51,338 bases of DNA from an uncultured Flavobacteriaceae bacterium (lineage in GTDB: Bacteria > Bacteroidota > Bacteroidia > Flavobacteriales > Flavobacteriaceae). Made by a program: the position numbers and the translations under genes. Below the pieces are notes generated by a model. It was not told where the DNA came from. It did no database searches and saw only the letters and a list, made by a program, of their open reading frames with translations. The stretch covers positions 1 through 51,338 of the forward strand of contig CALJFB010000039.1 of NCBI GenBank assembly GCA_938073895.1, written 5' to 3'. Positions 42,605 through 49,926 of the stretch are shown here, piece by piece (the stretch's first letter is position 1; each line of letters opens with the position of its first letter).

Positions 42605-44696
42605 GCAGATAAATATTGCATTAATTGGGAATCCTAACACAGGTAAAACATCTGTTTTTAATGCATTAACAGGATTAAATCAGCAGGTTGGAAATTATCC
42701 AGGAATTACTGTAGAGAAAAAAGAAGGCATATGCAAATTAGACCGCAACCTTAAAGCTCACGTAATAGACTTACCTGGAACATACTCTCTAAACGCATCG
42801 TCTTTAGATGAAAACGTTGTTATAGAACTACTTTTAAATAGAAACGATAAAGATTTTCCAGATGTTGTTGTTGTTGTAAGCGATGTAGAAAACCTTAAAA
42901 GAAACCTCTTACTTTTTACTCAAATTAAAGATTTAGAAATTCCCACCATTTTAGCCATAAATATGGCAGATAGAATGGACTACAAAGGTATTTCTTTAGA
43001 TATTCCATATTTAGAAGAACATCTAAAAACAAAAATAGCTTTAATAAGCACACGTAAAAAAACAGGAATAGAAGACTTAAAAGCGCTAATTGAAAATTAT
43101 AAAGAAATGTCTTCCGAGCCTTGTTTAAAAGCTTCCGAAATTGACAACGATTATTTTAACAAACTTAGAAAAGCATTTCCAAATCAATTATTATACAAAC
43201 TTTGGTTAGTAATTACACAAGATGTAAATTTTGGTAAAACAAACCGAAAAGAAATTAACGCTATTAATAGTTTTAAAACAAAAACTAAAGGCGATTTAAA
43301 AAGACTGCAACAAAAAGAAACCATAAAACGTTACCAATTTATAAATAACGTTTTAAAAATAGGGCAGACTATAGATGTAAATCAAGCCAAAGATTTACGT
43401 AGCAAGTTGGATAGAATATTAACCCATAAAATCTATGGATACTTAATCTTTTTTCTAATCTTATTAGTCATCTTTCAGGCTATTTACGATTGGTCAGCAA
43501 TACCAATGGAATTTATAGATTCTACATTTGCACAATTTAGCGAGTGGACTAAAAACGCACTACCAGCAGGAGATTTTACCAGTTTATTAGCCGAAGGAAT
43601 TATTCCTGGGCTTGGCGGAATAGTAATATTTATACCGCAAATTGCCTTTTTATTCTTATTTATTGCCATTTTAGAAGAAAGTGGCTATATGAGTCGTGTG
43701 GTCTTTTTAATGGATAAAATAATGCGCCGTTTTGGACTAAGCGGAAAAAGTATTGTACCATTAATTTCGGGAACTGCTTGTGCAATTCCAGCCATTATGG
43801 CAACCAGAAACATAGAAAGTTGGAAAGAACGTTTAATTACAATATTGGTTACACCTTTTACAACCTGTGCAGCACGTTTACCAGTATATTTAATTATTAT
43901 TTCCTTAGTAATTCCAGAAGGCTCGTTTTTAGGATTGGGCTATCAAGCCTTAACATTAATGTTATTATATCTAATTGGGTTTGGATCGGCAGTATTTTCG
44001 GCTTACTTATTAAATAAGGTCTTAAAAATACAAAGTAAGACGTTTTTTGTAGTAGAAATGCCAAATTACAAGTTACCACTATTTAAAAATGTAGCTTTAA
44101 CTGTATTAGAAAAAACAAAATCTTTTGTAGTAGGCGCAGGAAAAATAATTTTAGCAATATCTATTGTTTTATGGGTTTTAGCATCTTATGGACCAGGAGA
44201 AAATTTTAATAATGCCGAAAAAATTGTATCCCAAAAATTCCAAAAAGACAACTTAAACGAATCTGAATTAAGCAAAAAAATAGCCTCTCATAAATTAGAA
44301 CATTCATTTATTGGAATTGCAGGTCACGCTATAGAACCAGCTATTAGACCATTAGGTTACGATTGGAAAATTGGAATTGCCATAGTTAGTAGTTTTGCCG
44401 CTCGAGAAGTATTTGTTGGAACTTTAGCAACTATTTACAGTGTTGGAAGCGACGACGAAGAAACCATAAAAAACCGCATGGCAGGCGAAGTAAACCCAAT
44501 TCTAGGTGGACCATTATTTAATTTTGCCTCAGGAATTTCTCTATTACTTTTTTATGCATTTGCTATGCAATGCATGAGTACATTGGCTATTGTAAAGCGC
44601 GAAACTAACAGTTGGAAATGGCCAGCATACCAATTAGTAGTCATGACAGCTTTAGCGTATTTAGTAGCATTAGCAAGTTATCAGTTTTTAAAATAG
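42597..44696 (+). CDS. feoB: FeoB ferrous iron transporter
   Basis: The 699-residue inner-membrane Fe2+ importer has an N-terminal GTPase domain: G1 GNPNTGKT (11-18), G3 DLPG near 58-61 and G4 NMAD near 122-125. A helical insertion domain follows. The membrane part (about residue 270 onward) has two Gate motifs (around SGTACAIPAIMATR and FAAREVFVGTLATIYS). Length is normal for a Bacteroidota FeoB without fused FeoA or FeoC. It imports ferrous iron under low oxygen or reducing conditions. feoA is upstream and a tiny Cys-rich membrane ORF is 4 bases downstream. Confidence 0.96.
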   Translation: MSKQINIALIGNPNTGKTSVFNALTGLNQQVGNYPGITVEKKEGICKLDRNLKAHVIDLPGTYSLNASSLDENVVIELLLNRNDKDFPDVVVVVSDVENLKRNLLLFTQIKDLEIPTILAINMADRMDYKGISLDIPYLEEHLKTKIALISTRKKTGIEDLKALIENYKEMSSEPCLKASEIDNDYFNKLRKAFPNQLLYKLWLVITQDVNFGKTNRKEINAINSFKTKTKGDLKRLQQKETIKRYQFINNVLKIGQTIDVNQAKDLRSKLDRILTHKIYGYLIFFLILLVIFQAIYDWSAIPMEFIDSTFAQFSEWTKNALPAGDFTSLLAEGIIPGLGGIVIFIPQIAFLFLFIAILEESGYMSRVVFLMDKIMRRFGLSGKSIVPLISGTACAIPAIMATRNIESWKERLITILVTPFTTCAARLPVYLIIISLVIPEGSFLGLGYQALTLMLLYLIGFGSAVFSAYLLNKVLKIQSKTFFVVEMPNYKLPLFKNVALTVLEKTKSFVVGAGKIILAISIVLWVLASYGPGENFNNAEKIVSQKFQKDNLNESELSKKIASHKLEHSFIGIAGHAIEPAIRPLGYDWKIGIAIVSSFAAREVFVGTLATIYSVGSDDEETIKNRMAGEVNPILGGPLFNFASGISLLLFYAFAMQCMSTLAIVKRETNSWKWPAYQLVVMTALAYLVALASYQFLK

Positions 44697-44700
44697 AATT

Positions 44701-44838
44701 ATGGAAAATCCTTTTATTCAAAAAGTATTGGTAGTTGTAACTCTAATTTTAGCGTTAGGCTATTTGGTGTCAAAATACTTTTTACCAAAAAAGAAAAAAA
44801 GCGACAAAGATTGCGGAAACGGTAATTGCGGTTGTTAA
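44701..44838 (+). CDS. FeoB-associated small Cys-rich membrane protein
   Basis: A 45-codon ORF begins 4 bases after feoB: one transmembrane helix (residues 8-24), a basic PKKKKSDKD stretch, and a terminal cysteine cluster (CGNGNCGC, Cys at 38, 43 and 45). This layout fits the FeoB_associated family found next to feoB in many bacteria, which may bind iron or act like FeoC. The role is not established. It is too short for many gene callers. Confidence 0.82.
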   Translation: MENPFIQKVLVVVTLILALGYLVSKYFLPKKKKSDKDCGNGNCGC

Positions 44839-44964
44839 TAAAGTAGAATCATTTAGTAAAATACAGATTTTATTTTTTTTGACCTAACCAGAAATCAACC
44901 TCTTTTCTCGGTAATTCCTGTCTACATACCAAAGCCTAACCACTAACATTTACAAACTTATTAA
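44839..44964. other. Non-coding stretch between the feo genes and repeat copy 3
   Basis: Part of a 544-base gap before dtxR. No promoter or clear terminator was found. On the minus strand a 21-codon open stretch (44870-44935; RQELPRKEVDFWLG) has some protein-like character but no start codon; it may be a remnant or chance. Confidence 0.35.
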
Positions 44965-45136
44965 GGAGCTATTTCCAGCTTTCATTACTCAATCTTTTTT
45001 TTTAATGCTCAATTTATTTCAGCATCTTTTAATTCTTATGCCTTAGTTCTCTTATTCCATTAATCATCTTTCTAAGTAAAAAAGGATTTCAAACAGGCCA
45101 TTCAATCTGGGCTATTTAAATCAGCAAAATTTAATC
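44965..45136 (-). repeat. Modular intergenic repeat, copy 3 (type II flanks, long core)
   Basis: Read on the minus strand: GATTAAATTTTGCTGATTT, AATAGCCCAGATTGAATGG, CTGTTTGAAATCCTTTTTT, core with AAGATGCTGAAATAAATTGA, GCATTAAAAAAAAAGATTGA, GTAATGAAAGCTGGAAATAG, CTCC. It aligns end to end with copy 2 (both 172 bases). Inside the core ATGCT and AGCAT can pair, followed by a T run on the plus strand, like a weak terminator for the feo genes. Confidence 0.85.
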
Positions 45137-45193
45137 ATCGCCTATAATCTAAGATATCAAGTAAGATTAGTAATCAAAACACTTAGTTATTTA

Positions 45194-45325
45194 CTAAAAA
45201 TCAGCTTTTCTAACTTCAAACTTAAAAACGTATTCTCTAGGATCTGTTTTACGGTTTTTATTAGGATGATGCAATAAATCTACAGCATAAACTTTATCAT
45301 CATTATTTTTAAAAATTAAATTATT
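45194..45325 (-). pseudogene. C-terminal gene remnant, protein family not recognised
   Basis: On the minus strand a 43-codon open frame without a start codon encodes KVYAVDLLHHPNKN, RKTDPREYVFKFEVRKADF, then a stop. The mix of charged and hydrophobic residues is protein-like, unlike the surrounding AT-rich spacer. It abuts the dtxR promoter on one side and is 57 bases from repeat copy 3 on the other, so the 5' part of the gene appears to be gone. The parent protein is not identified. Confidence 0.5.
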
Positions 45326-45330
45326 TTAGT

Positions 45331-45338
45331 TACATTTG
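45331..45338 (+). promoter_or_regulatory. dtxR operon promoter -7 element
   Basis: TACATTTG, an exact TAnnTTTG match. The expected transcription start is near 45343-45346, exactly where the palindrome at 45346-45361 begins. Confidence 0.6.
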
Positions 45339-45345
45339 TAAAAAA

Positions 45346-45361
45346 TTTAAGTAAACTTAAA
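45346..45361. promoter_or_regulatory. Candidate DtxR-family operator
   Basis: TTTAAGT-AA-ACTTAAA is a perfect 7-bp inverted repeat with a two-base spacer placed at the expected transcription start of the regulator gene, 21 bases before its ATG. MntR/SirR/DtxR-family operators are AT-rich palindromes of similar form, so metal-dependent autoregulation is a reasonable inference. Confidence 0.55.
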
Positions 45362-45382
45362 AAAACAATTAACCACACGTAA

Positions 45383-46042
45383 ATGTCTGTAGCAGTAGAG
45401 AATTTTATAAAAGCTATTTACAAGAATAATTTAAATAGCATTAACAACACCAAACCTGGCAGTATAGCTAAACATCTAGGCATTTCTAATGCTGCAGCAA
45501 CAGATATGGCTAAAAAACTAGCGGATAAAGACTTACTTAATTACGAAAAATATAAACCGCTACAACTAACCGCAAAAGGCGAAAAAATTGCCTTAAATAT
45601 TATAAGAAAACATAGACTTTGGGAAGCTTTTTTATTTAAAACCTTCGATATGTCTTTACACGACATACATAGAGAAGCCGAATTATTAGAACACGAAACT
45701 TCTAATTTTTTAGCCGAAAAGATAAGCGCATATTTAGGACATCCAAAATTTGATCCGCATGGCGATCCAATTCCTAATAGTGATGGCGAAATTACCACAA
45801 CAGATATTTCCATTTCTTTAGAAAAAGCCATAGAAAACAAAACCTATACTATTGCTCGACTAATGAGCGACGATAAAGATTTCTTTGATTTCTGCGCTCA
45901 AAACAGTTTAAAATACGGAAACACTATAGAAGTTGTAAAGCAGTTTTCTAATACAAAAATGACACAAATTAAAATTAATAATAACACCATTTTACTAAAC
46001 CAAGATTTTACAAAAATTATTTACGTCAATGAAATTAATTAA
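45383..46042 (+). CDS. DtxR/MntR-family metal-dependent transcriptional regulator
   Basis: The 219-residue protein has an N-terminal winged helix (SIAKHLGISNAAATDMAKKLADKDLL), a metal-binding/dimerisation domain (HREAELLEHETSNFLAEKI, GHPKFDPHGDPIP) and a C-terminal SH3/FeoA-like domain (about 150-219). Such regulators bind Fe2+ or Mn2+ and repress uptake genes when metal is plentiful. It heads a locus for an outer-membrane protein and a Tro-type metal ABC transporter, with feoAB just upstream. Its end overlaps the next gene by 14 bases. Which metal it senses cannot be read from the sequence. Confidence 0.92.
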   Translation: MSVAVENFIKAIYKNNLNSINNTKPGSIAKHLGISNAAATDMAKKLADKDLLNYEKYKPLQLTAKGEKIALNIIRKHRLWEAFLFKTFDMSLHDIHREAELLEHETSNFLAEKISAYLGHPKFDPHGDPIPNSDGEITTTDISISLEKAIENKTYTIARLMSDDKDFFDFCAQNSLKYGNTIEVVKQFSNTKMTQIKINNNTILLNQDFTKIIYVNEIN

Positions 46043-46823
46043 AACAACAGTATCGGTTATAGCATTATCAATGTCAACTTTAGGCTTTGCTCAAACAGAA
46101 ACAGAAAAATTAGGTGCACTAATTACAGATAGACCAGACGCTACAGAATCTCCAACTGCAATGCCAAAAGGCTTTTTGCAAGTAGAAACTGGTGGTTTTT
46201 ACGAAACTTTTGAAGAAAATTCTGTAAAAACAGAAAACTACACATACAACACAACTTTAGTACGTTACGGCTTATTAGACAACTTTGAACTACGTTTAGG
46301 TTGGAACTTTGTTGAAGGACAAACCACTTTAAACGGAAAAAAATTAGAAGATGTAACATCTGGATTCGATCCTTTGTTACTAGGATTTAAAACCACAATT
46401 GCTGAAGAAAAAGGTGCAATGCCAGAAATAGGTTTTTTAGGACATATGTATTTACCATTTTCGGCTTCTACAGATTATAGACCAGAAACTACTGGTGTAG
46501 ATTTTAGATTTTCGTTTGCACATACGTTATCAGAAAAATCGAGTATAGCCTATAATCTTGGTGCAGCTTGGGGAAATGATTCGCCAGAAGCAGCATACCT
46601 TTATACAGTTGCTTACGGTTATAGTATTACAGAAAAAATTGGCGCTTATGCAGAGGTTTACGGCGATTTTCCGGAAGACAATAAAGCAAATCATTTATGG
46701 GACGCAGGTTTAACATATTTACTTAACAAAAATGTACAATTTGATGCAACTATAGGATCAAGTATTACTAAAGGACAAGACTTGTTGTTAAGCGCAGGAA
46801 TTAGCTTTAGAATTCCTAAATAA
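46029..46823 (+). CDS. Outer-membrane transporter-like protein (phenol/MetA-pathway type)
   Basis: The 264-residue protein has a signal peptide (to about residue 21, ending GFAQ), a LITDRPDATESPTAMPKGFLQVETG opening and alternating beta strands ending ISFRIPK. This matches the small outer-membrane barrel family named after the meta-pathway of phenol degradation, whose members are called transporters without a defined cargo. It is translationally coupled to the dtxR-type gene (14-base overlap) and lies 24 bases before the metal-binding protein gene, so a role in moving metal across the outer membrane is a fair guess, not shown. Confidence 0.8.
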   Translation: MKLIKTTVSVIALSMSTLGFAQTETEKLGALITDRPDATESPTAMPKGFLQVETGGFYETFEENSVKTENYTYNTTLVRYGLLDNFELRLGWNFVEGQTTLNGKKLEDVTSGFDPLLLGFKTTIAEEKGAMPEIGFLGHMYLPFSASTDYRPETTGVDFRFSFAHTLSEKSSIAYNLGAAWGNDSPEAAYLYTVAYGYSITEKIGAYAEVYGDFPEDNKANHLWDAGLTYLLNKNVQFDATIGSSITKGQDLLLSAGISFRIPK

Positions 46824-46847
46824 ATTCAACTCTAAAAAATCAAAATA

Positions 46848-47759
46848 ATGAAAATTAGAATCCTAACATTATCACTTATAATTACACTTTTCAGCTGTAA
46901 AAACGAGCAAAAAGAAAACTCAAAACTAAACGTAGTTACCACAACAACTATGATAACCGATTTGGTTAAAAACATTGGTGGAGAACACATTAACCTTAAC
47001 GGATTAATGGGTTCTGGTGTAGATCCACATTTATATAAAGCAAGCGAAGGCGATGTAACTAAACTTGTAAATGCAGATATTATTTTCTATAACGGATTAC
47101 ATTTAGAAGGTAAATTAGTAGAAGTTTTCGAGAAAATGGAACGTCAGAATAAAACACAAGTACCATTAGCAGAATCTTTAGATAAATCGGGATTAATTGG
47201 TAGCGAATATTTTGCTTCTAACTACGATCCGCACGTTTGGTTTAATATCCAATATTTTAAACAATTTGCTAAGAAAGTTGCAGCAGTTTTATCTAAAAAA
47301 GACCCAAAAAACGCAGCAAGTTATTTAGAAAATGAAAAACGCTTTTTAGCCGAATTAGAGACTTTAGAAGTTAAAGTAAAGGCTACCATTTCAACTTTAC
47401 CTCAAGAAAAACGAATTTTAGTTACAGCACACGATGCTTTTAACTATTTCGGAAAACAGTATAATTTTGAAGTTGTAGGCTTACAAGGTTTAAGTACTGC
47501 AACCGAAGCTGGCGTTAAAGACGTACAGAGATTAGCAAGTTTTATTATAGAGAAACAAATTAAAGCTGTTTTTGTAGAAAGCTCTGTACCAAAACGAACT
47601 ATTGAGGCTTTACAAGCTTCTGTAAAAGCTAAAAATCACGAAGTAGAAATTGGTGGTACATTATATTCTGATGCTTTAGGAACCGCAGCAACAAAAGAAG
47701 GCACTTATATTGGTATGTTTGAGTATAATGTGAATACTATTGTAAATGCTTTAAAATAA
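46848..47759 (+). CDS. Metal ABC transporter substrate-binding lipoprotein, TroA-like
   Basis: A 303-residue cluster A-I (ZnuA/TroA/PsaA) binding protein. The lipobox is LFSC (Cys near residue 17). Metal ligands fit the TroA pattern of three His and an Asp: His in VDPHLYK, His in YDPHVWF, His in TAHDAFNYFG and Asp in YSDALG. LQGLSTATEAG is the usual linker-helix region. TroA-type proteins bind Zn or Mn; a His instead of a Glu at the third position argues against a strict PsaA-like Mn protein. It lies upstream of the ATPase gene, separated by 184 bases with a strong hairpin. Confidence 0.92.
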   Translation: MKIRILTLSLIITLFSCKNEQKENSKLNVVTTTTMITDLVKNIGGEHINLNGLMGSGVDPHLYKASEGDVTKLVNADIIFYNGLHLEGKLVEVFEKMERQNKTQVPLAESLDKSGLIGSEYFASNYDPHVWFNIQYFKQFAKKVAAVLSKKDPKNAASYLENEKRFLAELETLEVKVKATISTLPQEKRILVTAHDAFNYFGKQYNFEVVGLQGLSTATEAGVKDVQRLASFIIEKQIKAVFVESSVPKRTIEALQASVKAKNHEVEIGGTLYSDALGTAATKEGTYIGMFEYNVNTIVNALK

Positions 47760-47811
47760 TTTAACGTTTTTACTGGCTAAAGGTTAAATTTAGTTGTGCT
47801 AAAAACTAGCA

Positions 47812-47842
47812 AACTTATTCCAAACGCTGTTTAGAATAAGTT
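47812..47842. other. Strong hairpin between binding-protein and ATPase genes
   Basis: AACTTATTC (47812-47820) pairs with GAATAAGTT (47834-47842). Inside, AAAC pairs with GTTT around a GCT loop, with one mismatch between the stems. There is no T run after it on the plus strand, so it is more likely an mRNA-stabilising or processing structure than a simple terminator. Confidence 0.55.
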
Positions 47843-47943
47843 GTAAGAAACGTACAAATTATATAAAAAAGTATAAAGGTCTGTTATCATGCTGCGCTTA
47901 AGCAAAGAATCTATATAATATTAAGCTAAATTTTAAATAAATT

Positions 47944-48681
47944 ATGGCAAAAAATATCGCAATAAAAGTAGACGATTTAACCGTTGCTTACAACTACAAA
48001 CCCGTTTTATGGGATATCGATTTAGAAATCCCAGAAGGCGTTTTAATGGCAATAGTTGGACCAAATGGCGCAGGAAAATCGACACTTATTAAATCTATTT
48101 TAGGTATTTTAAAACCTATTGCAGGAAGCGTTTCTATTTACGGAAAGCCTTATCATAAACAACGCCACTTAGTGGCTTATGTACCTCAAAAAGGTAGTGT
48201 AGATTGGGATTTTCCAACAACCGCTTTAGATGTAGTTATGATGGGAACTTATGGCGCTTTAGGCTGGATAAAACGTCCAGGCCAAAAAGAGAAAAAAGCA
48301 GCTCTAGAAGCTCTAGAAAAAGTTGGAATGTTGCCATTTAAAAGTAGACAAATATCTCAGCTTTCTGGAGGACAACAACAACGTATTTTCTTGGCAAGAG
48401 CTTTAGTCCAAAACGCATCTATTTATTTTATGGACGAACCTTTTCAAGGTGTAGATGCTACCACAGAAATTGCCATAATAAATATTTTAAAGGAGTTAAG
48501 AAAAGAAGGAAAAACAGTAATTGTGGTGCATCACGATTTACAAACCGTTCCAGAATATTTTGATTGGGTTACTTTTTTAAATGTCAAAAAAATTGCAACT
48601 GGACCAGTTAAAGATATTTTTAACGATGATAACTTAACTAAAACCTACGGAATTAACTTTAAAGTTAGTGTGCAAGAGTAG
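47944..48681 (+). CDS. Metal ABC transporter ATP-binding protein, TroB/ZnuC-like
   Basis: A 245-residue ATPase with Walker A GPNGAGKS near residues 40-47, Q-loop [14 protein letters not shown], signature LSGGQQQR, Walker [10 protein letters not shown] and H-loop VVHHDL. The VDWDFP segment after the Q-loop is typical of Mn/Zn/Fe transporters of this class. It energises import through the two permeases downstream. The spacing to the first permease is 141 bases and includes a degenerate inverted repeat. Confidence 0.94.
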   Translation: MAKNIAIKVDDLTVAYNYKPVLWDIDLEIPEGVLMAIVGPNGAGKSTLIKSILGILKPIAGSVSIYGKPYHKQRHLVAYVPQKGSVDWDFPTTALDVVMMGTYGALGWIKRPGQKEKKAALEALEKVGMLPFKSRQISQLSGGQQQRIFLARALVQNASIYFMDEPFQGVDATTEIAIINILKELRKEGKTVIVVHHDLQTVPEYFDWVTFLNVKKIATGPVKDIFNDDNLTKTYGINFKVSVQE

Positions 48682-48682
48682 T

Positions 48683-48816
48683 TTCAGTTAGCTATTTTTA
48701 GTCTGCAGTTAGCAGTCAAGCAATGCTTATAAATATAATTATTTTGTTATTATGTGCTACAACTCAGAATCTATTTTAATCGAATCAAAAACTAACGTCT
48801 AACTTCTAAGACTAAA
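48683..48816. repeat. Degenerate inverted repeat in the ATPase-permease gap
   Basis: The left part holds TTTAGTCT (48697-48704) and AGTTAG (48707-48712), plus CAGTTAGC twice (48685-48692, 48706-48713). The right part holds CTAACT (48799-48804) and AGACTAAA (48809-48816), the complements in matching order. It is of low complexity and may be a decayed intergenic repeat or a long-range RNA stem. Confidence 0.45.
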
Positions 48817-48822
48817 TAACAA

Positions 48823-49926
48823 ATGGATTTTACAGATTATACATTTCAAGTTATTGCCATAGGAACTGCTATTTTAGGAGCTGTTTGCGGTATGCTTGGT
48901 AGTTTTGCGGTTCTAAGAAAGCAAAGTCTTTTAGGCGATGCTATTTCGCACGCAGCATTACCAGGAATAGCTATTGCATTTTTAATTACAGGAACAAAAG
49001 ACAGTAATATCTTATTACTTGGCGCTTTAGTTAGTGGTCTTGTTGGTACATTTTGGATTAGAGGAATTATTACCAAAACCCATTTAAAATCTGATACTGC
49101 ATTAGGATTAATTTTGTCGTTATTTTTTGGATTTGGAATGTTATTATTAACCTTTATACAAAAGCAACCAAATGCCAACCAAGCAGGATTAGATAAGTAT
49201 TTATTTGGACAAGCGGCAACTTTATTAATAGAAGATGTTTGGTTAATGGCCATTGTAACATGTATTTGTTTAATTGTATTACTTCTTTTTTGGAAAGAAT
49301 TTAAGCTCTTATTATTTGATTCAGATTACACTAAAACCCTAGGTTTTAATGTAAAGTTTATAGATATTTTAATTACCAGTTTTATTGTTTTAGCCATAGT
49401 TTTAGGCTTACAAACTGTTGGTGTAGTTTTAATGAGTGCTATGTTATTAGCGCCAGCGGCTGCAGCAAGACAATGGACAAATAGCTTAGGAACTATGGTG
49501 TTTTTAGCTGCAATTTTTGGTGCTTTTTCTGGCGTTTTTGGGACTGTAATTAGCGCAAGCCAAAACAACTTATCTACTGGACCAGTAATTGTTATTGTAG
49601 CAGGAGTTTTTGTAATTTTCTCTTTTATATTTTCGCCAAGTCGTGGTTTATTATTTAAACAAATCCGCTTTATGAAAAACAGACGAGATTTAGAACTTCA
49701 CAAAACTTTAGCTTTTATGTATGGTATTGCAGAAACACATCAAAACATTTCGCATCCACATACTATAAAACTACTAAATCACTTTCAAGGATTTACAAAA
49801 AAAACCCTGAAAGCTTTAGAAGAAAAAAACTACATTACTATTTCTGGAACCGAATGGAGTTTAACGCAAGAAGGTTTTAAAACCGCCAGCAATTTATATA
49901 ACCAACAATCTAATAACGATGAATAA
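48823..49926 (+). CDS. Metal ABC transporter permease 1, with C-terminal winged-helix-like domain
   Basis: The 367-residue protein has eight or so membrane helices of the ABC-3 permease family (residues 1-275: GMLGSFAVLRKQSLLGDAIS, HAALPGIAIAF, MLLAPAAAARQW). Classical ABC-3 permeases end near residue 280. Here about 85 more cytoplasmic residues follow (from FMKNRRDLE), with helices, a possible recognition helix and a wing-like YITISGTEWSLTQEGF segment, resembling a winged helix. The end overlaps the second permease gene by 8 bases. Confidence 0.92.
   Translation: MDFTDYTFQVIAIGTAILGAVCGMLGSFAVLRKQSLLGDAISHAALPGIAIAFLITGTKDSNILLLGALVSGLVGTFWIRGIITKTHLKSDTALGLILSLFFGFGMLLLTFIQKQPNANQAGLDKYLFGQAATLLIEDVWLMAIVTCICLIVLLLFWKEFKLLLFDSDYTKTLGFNVKFIDILITSFIVLAIVLGLQTVGVVLMSAMLLAPAAAARQWTNSLGTMVFLAAIFGAFSGVFGTVISASQNNLSTGPVIVIVAGVFVIFSFIFSPSRGLLFKQIRFMKNRRDLELHKTLAFMYGIAETHQNISHPHTIKLLNHFQGFTKKTLKALEEKNYITISGTEWSLTQEGFKTASNLYNQQSNNDE

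Noticed and set aside
44870..44935. 21-codon minus-strand open stretch (RQELPRKEVDFWLG)
   Set aside because: No start codon, very short, and a second frame through the same bases looks equally protein-like; could be a remnant but not supported enough for a feature.
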